From Dryococelus australis (lineage: Eukaryota > Arthropoda > Insecta > Phasmatodea > Phasmatidae), in the NCBI GenBank assembly GCA_029891345.1, contig CM057003.1:8243209-8307208 (forward strand): a stretch of 64,000 bases of DNA, in the 5' to 3' direction. Position 1 is the stretch's first letter, and every line of letters starts with the position of its first letter. The notes below the pieces were generated by a model that had not been told where the DNA came from, searched no databases, and saw nothing but the letters and a program-made list of their open reading frames with translations. This document shows positions 11,166 to 24,060 of the stretch, piece after piece. The translations under genes and the position numbers were made by a program.

Positions 11166-12981
11166 TGTCACCTAATTAATCTGTTGAACAAGAAACAAGT
11201 ATCCGGAATGAAATAACTACCTATGTCCAATATTTTTATTGCGATGGCACTGAATTAACATCTACTTCAAATAACGTGTCTTGCTTAGAAAAAAAGAAAT
11301 TTATACTCTTCCCCTATCCCCCGTTATTAATTTTTTTAAATACAAACGCATTGTTTTATAAGTTTAAACAGTTCTATAGGATGGAAGTTTTGTTGCATTG
11401 CGTCAATTCATAGCGGGGAATATTTCATACACACGTTTGTCAGGTCAAAAATATTTTGGCAGCGAAGTATGAACATCAATGGAAATATAATGTAATCATC
11501 GTTATATTTGTTATGTATAAAATAAGAAAATAATATTATTGCTGTGTAATAAACGTCAGAGAAACAGAAATATAATTACTGTCAATTATATCTTCGAAAA
11601 TTTACGTAAAGTGACAGGAGTCTCCGTAAGTTCACACTGTGCAATACCCCACTGTTTCAGTTAACTAAAAACTCTTATAATTTGCATCATCATCTTCTGT
11701 CTGTATGGTTTCGTTACGCGCTATACAAGCTGGTCCTTAAAAAAAAAAAACCTCTGGAAAATAATTTCGTTTTCTTCAAGGGAAGTTGCTATGTCCCGTT
11801 AGTATAAGTCTGTAGTATGTTCCTTCAGCTAGCTGGCGAAGTATTTTGACATTTATGAACATTTATTTTATTTTTCAGATAGATTTCATTTCTTAAACGT
11901 CCGCCGACAATTTTTTTTTCTTTTGAGCAAGCTGATTTATCTTGACGTACATTGTAACGGAAAATGGAAAAATCATAGTTGTATCGAAATGTGTGTACAG
12001 TGGTTTCCTCGCCGGAAAAGATGCATTTCTCTGCATATCCGCGTGGAATGCGCAAACTGTGGAACTGTGGAAATAGTTGCTTGAAATTGCTTACAATTGA
12101 ATATTTTTATCATTTTCGTATCAAACCCGGATGAGTTACAAAGTGACAATTATATTTCAGCTTTTGTTTTCGGATCATTTCACCAACCACGGAAATTAAA
12201 ATTCTTGTCCGATTGTAAGTTGTATACACAATGGGTTTACAATTTTTATGATTCGTGCGAGTTCTTTCACGCGAAAATTGGAAAATTGAACATACTTCCC
12301 ATGTTCATTTTTTTTTTTTTTGCAAAGGCAGTATCAAATGTGCCTTTGCCTTTTGCTTGCCAGCTGTCAGAAAATATACATCTTTCACTTTCGTGTTAAC
12401 ACTCGTATATATTGATTTATAGATAGCAAACATTCATACTAACTTCATTGTACGGAGTTCCAAAGCTAAAATCCAAAAATATCCTTGAAAATATTTTCTA
12501 ATATAATTAAACTCATGAATATCCTAAACGTAATACTCATAAAAACATATGATACACTTTTTTACTAACTGAAGTAATTGTCAGATCATTCATACGTATA
12601 AACAGAAAACTTAAACCTTTGATTTCGAAGATGTTATGTTATGCTTGATAATTGAAATTTTTAGATTTTGCAAATATGGATACTGAAATATCGTATTAAC
12701 TTATTTTGAATCTGTAGCCGTTGTTATGTTCATGTGCGATATTTGCACTTTCATTGTATGGACATCACTCAAGCGACAGACATAATGGATATTAATAGTA
12801 TGATAATTGCAATTTTCTTATTAAAAAACATGTATTTCCGTATGGAAAACTGAAATAAAGACCCCTTATGTTGTTACTGTACATGCAAACAACACGGGTG
12901 AGATATTTTGGCGCTAACCAGAATACGCGACATTTCTAGAGCATAGGTGTAAAGACATTAGTATGATCAGACGAAAAGTTT

Positions 12982-12984
<3 letters not shown>
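11166..12984. other. Unassigned AT-rich DNA
   Basis: About 1.8 kb of AT-rich sequence with an A12 tract near 11739 and a T run near 12308. The 100-codon frame at 12097-12399 shows no known motif. No repeat match within the window was found. Confidence 0.35.

Positions 12985-13015
<31 letters not shown>
12985..13015 (+). repeat. Poly-A tract of about 31 bases
   Basis: An uninterrupted A run immediately 5' of the 79-bp satellite array. It could be an old retroposition tail or simple slippage. Its exact length is the kind of thing an assembler gets wrong. Confidence 0.85.
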
Positions 13016-13016
<1 letters not shown>

Positions 13017-13028
13017 GAGAGTACAACA

Positions 13029-14298
13029 GGAAAACTTTTCATGCCACGATGTACGTATAATAAACAACACCGAAGCATGAGAACGAGGCCCTTATTAGTT
13101 CAGCTGAGGAAAACCCTTCATGCCACCATGTACGTATAATAAACAACACCGAAGCATGAGAACGAGGCCCTTATTAGTCCAGCTGTGGAAAACCCTTCAT
13201 GCCACCATGTACGTATAATAAACAACACCGAAGCATGAGAACGAGGCCCTTATTAGTTCAGCTGTGGAAAACCCTTCATGCCACCATGTACGTATAATAA
13301 ACAACACCGAAGCATGAGAACGAGGCCCTTATTAGTTCAGCTGTGGAAAACCCTTCATGCCACCATGTACGTATAATAAACAACACCGAAGCATGAGAAC
13401 GAGGCCCTTATTACTTCAGCTGAGGAAAACCCTTCATGCCACCATGTACGTATAATAAACAACACCGAAGCATGAGAACGAGGCCCTTATTAGTTCAGCT
13501 GAGGAAAACCCTTCATGCCACCATGTACGTATAATAAACAACACCGAAGCATGAGAAAGAGGCCCTTATTAGTTCAGCTGTGGAAAACCCTTCATGCCAC
13601 CATGTACGTATAATAAACAACACCGAAGCATGAGAACGAGGCCCTTATTAGTTCAGCTGTGGAAAACCCTTCATGCCACCATGTACGTATAATAAACAAC
13701 ACCGAAGCATGAGAACGAGGCCCTTATTACTTCAGCTGAGGAAAACCCTTCATGCCACCATGTACGTATAATAAACAACACCGAAGCATGAGAACGAGGC
13801 CATTATTACTTCAGCTGAGGAAAACCCTTCATGCCACGATGTACGTATAATAAACAACACCGAAGCATGAGAACGAGGCCCTTATTAGTTCAGCTGTGGA
13901 AAACCCTTCATGCCACGATGTACGTATAATAAACAACACCGAAGCATGATAACGAGGCCCTTATTAGTTCAGCTGTGGAAAACCTTCATGCCACGATGTA
14001 CGTATAATAAACAACACCGAAGCATGAGAACGAGGCCCTTATTAGTTCAGCTGAGGAAAACCCTTCATGCCACGATGTACGTATAATAAACAACACCGAA
14101 GCATGAGAACGAGGCCCTTATTAGTTCAGCTGAGGAAAACCCTTCATGCCACGATGTACGTATAATAAACAACACCGAAGCATGATAACGAGGCCCTTAT
14201 TAGTTCAGCTGTGGAAAACCCTTCATGCCACGATGTACGTATAATAAACAACACCGAAGCATGAGAATGAGGCCCTTATTAGTTCAGCTGTGGAAAAC
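13029..14298 (+). repeat. 79-bp satellite array, 16 copies
   Basis: The unit runs through 'gaacgaggcccttattagtt', cagctgtggaaaaccc, 'ttcatgccaccatgtacgta' and 'taataaacaacaccgaagca', with tga closing it. Copies are highly similar. Diagnostic variants are ccaccatg against ccacgatg, cagctgtgg against cagctgagg, ttagttc against ttacttc, and gagaacg against gataacg. Units 2-9 share ccaccatg, whereas the first unit and the last six share ccacgatg, so the array has a block structure. One unit (near 13980) has lost a base in the aaaaccc run. No frame spans the unit. Confidence 0.97.
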
Positions 14299-15815
14299 AG
14301 TTGACTTACCACTGAAAGTTTGACCTTACGCCATAATATCAGACAATAAACATTCGAGAGAATTTAGGAAAAAATTCATACCCCAAAGCAGTCCGCAAAG
14401 ATTTTTCTTTTTAAACATAAATGTAACTTATATTTAATTTCGATTCCAAAGGAAAATAAATGAACTCTAATAATATATCATATGCCACTCCTGTTTGGCT
14501 CATGCAGGACTACAAACACGGAAACTGGTGCCAATACAACTTCATCAACTGTCATTATAGAGTACGTAGCTAATTAGCTTGAAAATATACCGTCCCTTTG
14601 CAGAGACGGTGCGAAAGAAAGGTAATGATTTAATATCTCCCGCTCAAGTGATAAAAAGCGGGTTGTAACGTTTCCGAGCCACATTCATTAAGGCGGTGTC
14701 ATCCCGGTATGATGTTTGTGGATGTTGTTGTTGGAGTGCTTTCCCATCATCATTTCAGGCAAAATAACTGGCGTAAAATTAATATTCTCCTTTCGCCTCC
14801 CGTTAGTTAAGTCCTGGCGAAACTTCGTGCACTGAATTAATTACTACTGAGGTTATTTGTAAATTGCAAGTATCTAAGTGTTTAATGATATTTCATTTCT
14901 GCAAAACGCATATGTCTAACGCAAATTTTTAAATTTCAGTTGACTCCGATGGTGAGCGGGGTTGGGAATGTTTGTAAATTCCAGATACTTATTAAACATG
15001 TAGTCAGAGATCCCGACAGTAGTCAGAGATCCCGACAGTAGTCAGAGATCCCGACAGTTCGCGGTGTAAAATGGCACTTCATAGCCCCTTACTTACTCAA
15101 GAATAGGTAATTCGTTCTTTGCATAGACTGGATATGAGGTAGACCGTTTATTCGGCTTCTGCGCCCGTACCCAAAATTGACCTACCGCAACCAAACACAA
15201 CTGCCAAAGTCACATGGCCAACAGTGATGAACGTCTTTATTCGTATCTTAAATTTTAAATGATAAGCAATGCCATATGAATAAAATGCTTTTAACAATTT
15301 CAATTTAACCAAACTGCATTACAAATTGGTCAGAGGAAGTATAGAGACATCTCAAAGCGCTTGTTTACTAAACCGCATTATAACCTCAAATCTGATCCAC
15401 GCTGTTTTTGCTAGCTGTGTAGGCAGAACCGCAGTTCAATGTTGGGACACGGAGTTTGGTTGTGCGCAGCCAGCGAGATCGGTCTACCTCATCTTTAGTA
15501 TACGGTTCTTTGGCGACTGCCATATTCAATACAGTACTGAATTCTTCTGTTTACACGAGAGAAAAGAATTACGCCTGTAAACCATTGTATGTTTACCTTT
15601 GATGCAGGGCGAGGTGGGTGACCAGAATGTCCGACAAGACACGTGAGACTAACGTGTACGTTCACAAAACCTAACTTATCGCCGTATTACGTGGCGAATT
15701 GCTATGCTGTATTTATCAGCGGTTAGTTACAGAGGCACGTTGCTGGAAGGTCGCATGGCACGTAGATTGTCCGTACAACTTAACTGCATACTGCGTAGCT
15801 GTTATCCACGCCAAC
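14299..15815. other. Unassigned DNA with a 19-bp triplication
   Basis: Apart from the short direct repeat at 14999-15057, this is unassigned. Open frames at 15326-15580 and 15704-15913 have no recognisable family. The second runs into the left arm of the fold-back element. Confidence 0.35.
14999..15057 (+). repeat. 19-bp direct repeat, 3 copies
   Basis: Three perfect copies of tagtcagagatcccgacag in tandem. This is a small local duplication with no evident function. Confidence 0.95.
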
Positions 15816-15817
15816 AT

Positions 15818-16168
15818 CCGCGAACTTCAAATGGGGAATCAATGTTAATAGAAATTCCTTCTCATTGGGCCAATTTTAAAGATAACTATTTCAAACAAAA
15901 AGTTTCTACGTGAAATTTCTTAAGGAATGATGCTACGTTAAAATATTTTGCCAATTTGTTTGTTTAATATGATTTTTATAAAATATAAATATTGAAATTT
16001 TCACACAAAAAGATGGATAAATAATTTTTTTTCAAAAACAATTTTATGCAGCAATATCATCTGAGAAAATCGCACCTACGTGTTTTTTTTTTTATTGAAA
16101 TAGTTATCTTTAAAATTGTGGCAATGAGAAGGAATATAGTCTAACATCGATTCACTATTTCAAGTTCT
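15818..16168. mobile_element. Fold-back MITE with ~60-95-bp inverted repeats
   Basis: The left arm (15836-15912) contains 'ttccttctcattgggccaat' and 'tttaaagataactatttcaa'. The right arm (16073-16151) is its inverted match, 'attgaaatagttatctttaa' and 'gtggcaatgagaaggaatat'. Weaker pairing continues outward (gcgaacttcaaat against tttcaagttctcg) to roughly 15818 and 16168. The central ~160 bp is AT-rich and non-coding. This layout fits a non-autonomous DNA transposon; target duplication was not resolved. Confidence 0.75.
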
Positions 16169-16169
16169 C

Positions 16170-17494
16170 GACTGCCGGCTTGGTAGGCAGGCCCCGGGTT
16201 GTCCAGAGACACGAAAACTGCGAAATACCAGGCTATATTTGAAGTATACCAACACACGTCGTACGTCACAGATTACACTAGTTGTTTCGAGTATATACTT
16301 TCCAATCATTCACAAAGTTAATTTATTTGACTAAGTAGAAGTATCCGCTATAGTTCAAGTTATAAAAGTTAGTCATTTATGGTATCCAAAACTGCGAATT
16401 TATATGAATTATTTTACTCTGCGAACCTCGGATTGTACATTCTTAAATGCAAGCAATTCCCTTTTGCAATGTAGGCTTGGAAAGCAAGTATATTTTACTT
16501 CAGGAAGACGCCACGAAGTCTTAAAACGAGACACTACAGCGAGTTGGCACTGAAAAGGTTCCATCTTCTGGAATATTTTCAAGTTTGTGTAATTTTGCCG
16601 TATGTAGCTGTTCAGATTTTTTGGTCGTTTCTCGTCTTGAAATGACGCACATTTTATTCCTGTGGCGTGGCTTCGCCCATCCTTAATCCCGAATAATTGG
16701 TTTACTGGGACTGGCAATATCATTACAGTGCAGTATGTAGGGTACTGTAATATTTTTAGCTTGTTCGTCACACTCTATCAAGCTGTATTGAGTATTGTGT
16801 TAATATCAACTTGACTCACCAACGACATACAAATTTAGCAGAGAAAAGCTCAACCCCAGTTTGTCTAGATAAACAGTTTTCTACCGTGTTAAGCATGAGC
16901 ACATGCCGTGAATGAGTTAAATGTATGTTTTGTATTTGATGATGTCAAATAATGTAGAATTTTTTATTTGAGGAAAATATCGTTACATACAATGTTCGGT
17001 ACAATTATAAAATAATTTTTTTTTTGAGTCCGACACCCTTAAAGTCGTTCGTTTGCAAGTTAAAAGGAAGCACTAGGAGATGTTATAAAGGCAGTATGCC
17101 GCAATTTGGCCACCCCTGGTTGGCTTTAACCCTGGCGGAAAACCCTTCGAATTCAGGAGAAAGAGGCAGCGAAGGTCCTCCAAGGATCGGTGGGGTGGCT
17201 GCTGTGAAGGGTGAGAAGGGGTTGGAAATATTAAAACCGTGAACGATATGAAGGATGCTGCGGAGGGTTGCGGTGACGCCACGGGGGGAATAAGGAAGCA
17301 AACTAGGAAAAGGGGAGGAATAAAATGAGGTGGAAATCGCTTCTTCATATGAAGGCGAAAGGGGGGGGGGGAGGGAAGGGCACCTGTTATGCATCATGGC
17401 GCCTGGCGTCTCTTCGTTCTTCACGTCGGAGGTCCGGCGATCGGTTTCAACCCGCGGACGTGGTGCGAAAGTAGAAAAAGACAACCTTTCTTTT
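16170..17494. other. Unassigned DNA and a GC island
   Basis: Positions 16409-16771 hold a 120-codon minus-strand frame with no motif I recognise. Positions 17020-17490 are a GC island with a 10-base G run at about 17361. No domain evidence supports any of the overlapping frames there. Confidence 0.35.
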
Positions 17495-17495
17495 T

Positions 17496-17890
17496 ATAGG
17501 TTGCTCGCGGTAAATTGAGTGTTTTTGAAAGCCCTGCTGAGGATCTAATTTTCTTCTCATTTTGTATCCTTACGCCATGTAGATAATTAGCTTTGCCAAA
17601 GTCCTGGTCGCTTAATTCATCCGCCACCCAAGCGAAACAATGGAATTGTTAGAAATGTAAATATTTTACGGGGACTGTATGCAAATTCGTAGAATAATCC
17701 CTTCACGGCTACTTCACACTTTTCTGAAACCCTGCTAAAGTTATACTTCCAGGATACTCTTCCGCCTCGTGCAAACAAAACTTAACAACTCTCATAAAAT
17801 GACATCAAAGGGACAATGCACTACATTCGTGCGCACTCAGTGTAATAGTATTTTTTCATAAGACCTTTTTCTTACTGGGTATAACCAACG
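17496..17890 (+). mobile_element. MITE-G-related composite fragment
   Basis: Begins 'ggttgctcgcggtaaattga' and 'tgaaagccctgctgaggatc', as in MITE-G. From about 17700 it switches to a second start-like segment, 'gctacttcacacttttctga' followed by 'tacttccaggatactcttcc' and gcctcgtgcaaac. The second part matches 25043-25250 and, inverted, 35440-35530. That indicates a subfamily with its own left end, either inserted in or fused to the first copy. Confidence 0.55.
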
Positions 17891-18880
17891 AAATTTATTT
17901 ATTTATTTTTGCCTATATACCTGTATTACCACTATTTTATTCTTATTAATTACAAACTGAATATTATCATTTACAAGCAAAACATAAATAACATTTCAAT
18001 TGCATACTTTTATGAACATTAGTATAAAACACATGTGATACGTGGCATATTTAGGAAATAACTAAATACGTGATACTTGGGATGATTTTTCAATGGTTTG
18101 ATTTAAAAAATATGACAAAACTGTGAATAGGATTGTCTACTGAGGCATCTACAAAGCTATGGACAGCAACTTTTTTCAAAGGTTTGATCCAAAAAAAAAC
18201 TTAGTTTTCCAGGAACAACCTAAATACCACATGTTGCTGTTTCGTGATTCTCTGGAGTTAGTTAGAAATCGTCTTCTAATTATACACCCCACCTTAGACA
18301 GCGTATAATTCGATGGACACGCAAAACTGGCGTCCTAGTGAAGTTAGCAGCAAGCAGGAAAGATCAGTTCCACGCTACCATGTTGTATTTGTAGTGTGAC
18401 ATCTAACGTAACAAATATTGATTTTATATTATTTTCGGCTAGTTGTATATTTCAAACTTGCAACTGATCGACACGCGATTAAAATCACCAGTTCGGGATA
18501 CTGTTTAATTTAATATATTATTTTAAAAAATGCAAAATAAAAAGGATAGATCTTATGCACGGATTTCAATCGTGATAAATTATCAGCGATGTGTTTGCAA
18601 GGACCCATTAACACGCCATTCGCCATTATTTATATCCCGTAACATACATAAGCTCTGACACAGAACATAATGGCGGAGAAATGAGATTCTATATAGACAC
18701 ATTTAATGGTTGTAGGCTAATAGATACTGCCATCATACAAAGTTATGTTGAAATTTATATAGTAAATATTGTACACTAAGCTAAAATGTTTACATGTCTG
18801 TCGTTCTAAAAATAAGTGTATGATCTATTAAAAAAATATCCATTCAAATGGCCTCCAATAGAGTTATTTTTTTGCAAAAT
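17891..18880. other. Unassigned AT-rich DNA
   Basis: No open frame or repeat match was recognised. Confidence 0.3.
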
Positions 18881-19790
18881 TTTGTAATAATCTGTTGGTT
18901 TTTTTCCGGAGATATGACATAAAAATATTAATTTTCATGTTTTGTTATCTTACACAATTGAGGACAAAAGAGGCTTTTTGTAGATACATTTGATACTTGT
19001 AATATATACTATAAGCACTTCAAGCAAGTAGGGTTAAGTTGTAATGGATTACATAGTTTTGACAAAACTTAAAAAGCTATAAGCCACCAATTTGGAAATA
19101 AGCGCCTAACTTATTTAAGACATACCCGTTTTAACTATCTGCCACAGTACTAATTGTTCGCCAAATTAGGTAGAGATCGGTAAATTGTTTCCCGAGATAT
19201 GATGTAAAAACTATATTATTTCATGTGGCGCTATCTTAAAAATTGGAGGACAAAAGTGTTGGCATATAAGATGCATGTAATAGATACTTTCGCTATAGAA
19301 AATTTTGTCGACCTTAGCCGAATGGCAGGGAAGACGTAGCAAATAAACGTAAAATATTTGTGGTCGCCATGCAGAAAATGAATGCCCTATCAATTTAAAT
19401 CACTTATGTTTACATGGCCTATCATAGTATTATTTATATGTAACGTAAAATATTTCTTTCTTCATGTATTGACATCGTCTTAATCGACAGGCCAACAATA
19501 TTGATCTCGAAATTCAATGCATACATGTTGGTTTGTTTAAATCGGTTATGTGGTTCCCGAGATATGACGTAGCACCCTTAATTTCAACATGGCCGCCATT
19601 TCGCAAATAAGCATTCGGTGTAGTCGATACATATTAAAGTCGGGTGTCCTTAATAAGTGCTATATTATGTACAGATTTTGCTCAAATTTTGTTCACGCGT
19701 TCAAATGTTGTTATGGGGACACACACACAGATAAACCAACATACACACACAAACACAAAAGGAAAGTAATCTCATAAACCTCTCTTTCCT
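18880..19790 (+). repeat. Degenerate repeat units with 'gagatatga' motif
   Basis: The motif (c)cgagatatga recurs at about 18910, 19194 and 19558, each time followed by a stretch like 'tgtaaaaactatattatttc'. The phrase 'aggacaaaag' recurs at about 18960 and 19246. This suggests diverged tandem or related units of roughly 285-360 bp. The end is CA-rich (acacacacac...). Origin unknown, and no coding capacity. Confidence 0.45.
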
Positions 19791-19799
19791 TCGGAAAGT

Positions 19800-21222
19800 A
19801 GGAATAAAACGTAATATAATAATCTTTAGTGAAAGTGGTTCTACATCACGAAAATATTTTGTACCACTATATTTTCCAAAATGCAGGATTAGTTGCTGGT
19901 ACGACAGGAAGATTGAGCCCTCATTTTGGCAGCAACCATTGACGTGGAATTTTTAGAGTTTCTAATTATCAGGTTAACAGGTAGATAACATTTGGAAACA
20001 TGTTTTCTTAAAAAAAAAAAACTTATCCTACTCGTCATTTTTAAACGTTATATAGCGCACGTTATTGCCATTATATTTAATGATTTCGTAATTTCATTAT
20101 TTTAGAAAATTTTATTTCACCGTGTCGATGTATTATTTTTATTACGTACATATTGGAGGCTTCTGAACATCAGGTATTTTCACAAAGAGAAAAGTTACAC
20201 AATCTGAAATAATTAATAAACGTCTTGCATCAACATTATGTTAAAAGATTTGTTGTTTTTTTTTTCCCCCACAATTCACATTTTAAGAAATGTACGAAAT
20301 TATAAAAATCCTAGAAATCCTGTACCATTCCACCACATAATTTACATACTTATGGTAGTTGTTATTAGTAAGTAGGGAAGGAAATACGTTTTTTGTACAT
20401 GCTACGTGAATATATAGATGTCTTTAAATGTTCTCTAACTCCTATCGTTTTATAAAAGCACTAGCTATTCCTGGCGAACGTTGTTCCGCCTCTTTCATGT
20501 TCTATTTTACCTTCTAAGTGCTTCCTCTCTTATTACGTCTGGTACGTCGACCGATGTTTGACCGTGCTATCGCTGGCATTTTTCTATTTTAACATTTCCT
20601 GCAAGTATGAGCAAAGGCGGCCCATAAATATAAAGTTCGACTCCAGCGCCACCCATCGGAATGAAACATCACTAAACATCTTACTCGCCATCTCAATAAC
20701 ATACGGTGTGAATATGGTCTCAATTGGCCCAGTTGTTTGTCAGTAATGATGCGGTTTAGTCACGCACAATGAATTTTATATATAAAGAAGACTAAATGTG
20801 TATACTTGTGGGCCTGGTGGTTCCTTTGCTTGGCAGGGAAGAAAAATAATGTGGTTGCTTGTTTTACAATGGAATAAGGCCCTTTTATTAAACATCAGGG
20901 ATTTAATCTCATGGGCAGAAAACAAAGGTAGAGATTTTATATTCCCCTGCATTGTCAGGTTACTTAAATCTTCTTACCTCCTTGGCAGAGCTTTGCATAA
21001 TGTTTTTGAGATGCCGCGAGGGAATTGTGCTGCAGGTAAACAAAGAAGGGCGGTTTCTGGAGAAGCTAGTACTGTTTAGTGATTCTGTGCAAACTTATTA
21101 TTCTGCCAATGGTTATATTTTATGCTAAATATTAGTTGATATACCGCGACGAATTCTTAGAGGTTCATTCTACTGTCACAAAAATAAATGTCCCCAAAAT
21201 TAAATTCTAGGAATTTTCAAGG
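19800..21222. other. Unassigned AT-rich DNA
   Basis: Contains poly-A and poly-T runs (20009, 20256) and an unrecognised 93-codon plus frame at 20798-21079. No match to the repeat families in this window. Confidence 0.35.

Positions 21223-21223
<1 letters not shown>

Positions 21224-21262
<39 letters not shown>
21224..21262. repeat. (TA)n microsatellite
   Basis: About 19 TA dinucleotides followed by a poly-T stretch. Confidence 0.97.
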
Positions 21263-21272
<10 letters not shown>

Positions 21273-21837
21273 TTCTTTTGAAACGAATTGCTTGTTTTGG
21301 GTTATGGAGGTACTTTTCAACACATTCACATTCCGTCAGCTACGTCGTCTGCAACATACGTGTTTATATTTCGCTGGTAATAACACGTGATTACGACTTT
21401 GATTATATTTAGTGCAACAAAAAACAAAATTAATCCTGGGCATGAGTCCGATAACCCCTCTCTTTTGGCACAGAGTTGGTGGTACTTAATTACTATTAGC
21501 GATGTTTGCCAAAGTGCCACAAGAACTTCAGCACAGAATATTATCATCATTGGCAACAACTCCTGTGCAAATATGCAAACTGCAAACCAATGGCAACTAC
21601 TTAAAAACTATATTTGAAATACCTAGTTTAATTTATGATAAAAATTGTATTAGCTTGTGGACAGCTGTTTATTGTTAAGTTTCTCCTCAGTAATTCTATG
21701 CAGATCCATTATAGCCATCGGTTATTCCTCAAAACAAATTTTTAATACTTTTTTTTTGTTAAACCACTTTGTACCCGTTACAAAGATATTATGAGTATAT
21801 GTTTAAACCTTTATTATTTTAGTTTGATTTTTCTATC

Positions 21838-22077
21838 CCTACACACCTTGTGAGGTGTCGCAGTTGTAACTCACTGGACTCGCATTCGTGAGGACCCCGG
21901 TCTGGCCAATCTGATTTTCGGTTTTCCATGTTTTTTTCCGAAATCTCTCCAGGCAAATGATGGGATGGGCCGATTCCTTCCCGATCCTTCGCCAATTCCT
22001 CTCCCCTGTGCAACTTTCACCGTCTCTAGTGACCTCGCTGTCGACGAGACGTTGAGCCCACTACCTACCTACCTTCT
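21838..22077 (+). mobile_element. SINE family C (tRNA-derived)
   Basis: The head 'aggtgtcgcagttgtaactc' resembles a degraded A-box region, and 'gaccccggtctggccaatct' lies in B-box position. The body includes 'ccgaaatctctccaggcaaa' and 'gacctcgctgtcgacgagac', then gttgagccc. The tail is the short repeat ctacctacctacctt. The ending 'tcgacgagacgtt' plus a simple repeat is typical of several insect SINEs, by recall. The 64-codon minus frame here is a by-product. Confidence 0.7.
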
Positions 22078-22371
22078 ACACTTACTAATGAGTAATCATT
22101 TGAGGGAAGCTCTTCCGACCTAGGGGTGTCTTCGGGCTTTGGCATCATTTTGGGAAGGAAACAAGGAGGCTCACAGCAGGGTGGAGATGGGGGAGTGTCA
22201 CGCTATTTTTGGGCAAATGCTTTTGTTTATATCTCGGGAACTTGAAGTTTCTGGATCTTGGGCTATTGCATTAATGGCTATTTTCTCTGAGAAGGAAATA
22301 AGTAATATTTTGAAGATGTTACTGTCAGCCTTGGGATTGGTCACGATTATTTTCCGCTGTTCCCGGCGACG

Positions 22372-22515
22372 GCATCTCGGGGCCGTGGTCAGGTTAACGA
22401 CTGGAATACTCGCCTCCCTCAAAGTGAACTGGGTTCGATTCCCGAATTTTTGGCACGTGGGTATCGTACTTGACGATGGTGAGTTGCCAGATGCCATGTG
22501 CCAAAACCGACATAT
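22372..22515 (+). mobile_element. SINE family A, head-containing fragment
   Basis: Reads 'ggccgtggtcaggttaacga', then ctcgcctccc, then a B-box-like 'gggttcgattccc', then 'ggcacgtgggtatcgtactt'. This follows the order in the other family A copies but is diverged, and the tail is lost. Confidence 0.65.
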
Positions 22516-22559
22516 GTAGGCCTACACTACTGTGGGATGATGAAATGTTCTTAAGATGG

Positions 22560-24060
22560 CGAGGCCGATGTCAGTGGGTGATCTAGATAATAATGAAGCC
22601 TGTGTGCAATTTTGAAAACGGCAATGCTCGTTTTGGCGGTGACAGTGTCGAATTGTGAAACGAAGTTGAATTTTACGTCCAAGGTAATGCCTGAATATAT
22701 TAATCTGTCTGTCCATCGTACATGGAAGTTTTGGTAAATGTTCAGGCATGGCATGTGTGCGTTTAGTATATGTTAGACACTATATTTAACTGAGGCATTG
22801 TTAATAAAGAGGTAGACTACTTTCGAAATAATGCAGAATGATTTCATGTTAATTTGGGAAATTTGGTGACTATCTAGTCCGCGTCAGAACTGGGGCATTG
22901 CCCTTTCCTATTCATTATTAGCTGAAACATCGTCACATGACTTTACTATAATAATACTTGTAATCATATTTTAGAGCTACCATTAATTTTTTTAACACTT
23001 GCACAATTTTACTCACGTCTTTATTTTTTTCACTGTTCGGAATAATAACAAATTATTAGATGTAACGAGTTTCTTCTCGCCATCGACTTCGAAATAATTT
23101 CTGCACAGATATGTCCTTTAGCCGTACCATGAGGAGAAGTGTTTATGGTGAAAACTAAGCTCAAGTAATTCGTGTTATATTATTGTAGCAAATCCAAAAG
23201 CTACAATTAACATTAATTATATTATTTACCGCTTGAATGTGCAGACTTCGCGAATGCTTTCAATATGTGAAATAGTAACGGACGAACAAAGTAATAAAAA
23301 TACTCTTTCTTCTACCACAGTTTGAATTATGCGAATCAAAGTAATTGCATTAATTTATAGTAATGTTCAAGAAAGTGTTTGTTACTATTGTTATCTAGTT
23401 AGGTTCCCTAATAATAGTAAATTTGTATTCAGATACAACGCTATCAATGTCTCTTTTCATTAAAATTTCCTGTGGTTTCCATTACAAATCATGTTTGGTC
23501 ACGCTGAAATTATAAACGAAACCACAGCCGCTTCTTATATAGTTACTTCAGTATGATACGCCAAGTCCCTCCAAATAAGCACGAAAGAAACTATATCGCT
23601 ATATATTGTTTCACTAATAAATTACATTTAAAATACTTGCCACGTATAAAATTAAATAATTTCTGATTTAGTATTCGTTTCTATGTCATTATATCTAAGA
23701 AACATATCCGAAACGGCGAGTAAAAATTCCGAACTTATCGAGATCATATTGGATATTATTTGTTGGTACCAAACATCTTTTCTTCAGAGTGAGCTACAAA
23801 AATTTGGTTATTCTTCCGACGGGACAATAGATATATTCATAACTTTATAACGGGAGTGATAAAAATATGAAACCCAAAAAATGTCAGGCCCGAAAAAAAC
23901 ACATTTCACTTCTACAAAACAGTCCTCACCCACCGCTCCACGAAATCCATCAAAAGAACCTGACGCGGATGTAATACAACTGAAAATATGGCCGAAGGAG
24001 CTTTCGATTCATTTGAAATTTATTTATGCGTTTTTCTTTTAAATGCACGTGGAATTTACA
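22560..24060. other. Unassigned AT-rich DNA
   Basis: No recognisable frame or repeat was seen. Overlapping minus frames at 22522-22754 are composition effects. Confidence 0.3.

Noticed and set aside
13029-14298. CRISPR-like regular repeat array
   Set aside because: The 79-bp units are contiguous with no unique spacers, and the window is eukaryotic.
16409-16771. 120-codon minus-strand gene
   Set aside because: Not recognised. The sequence around it is non-coding in character, and no supporting signal was seen.
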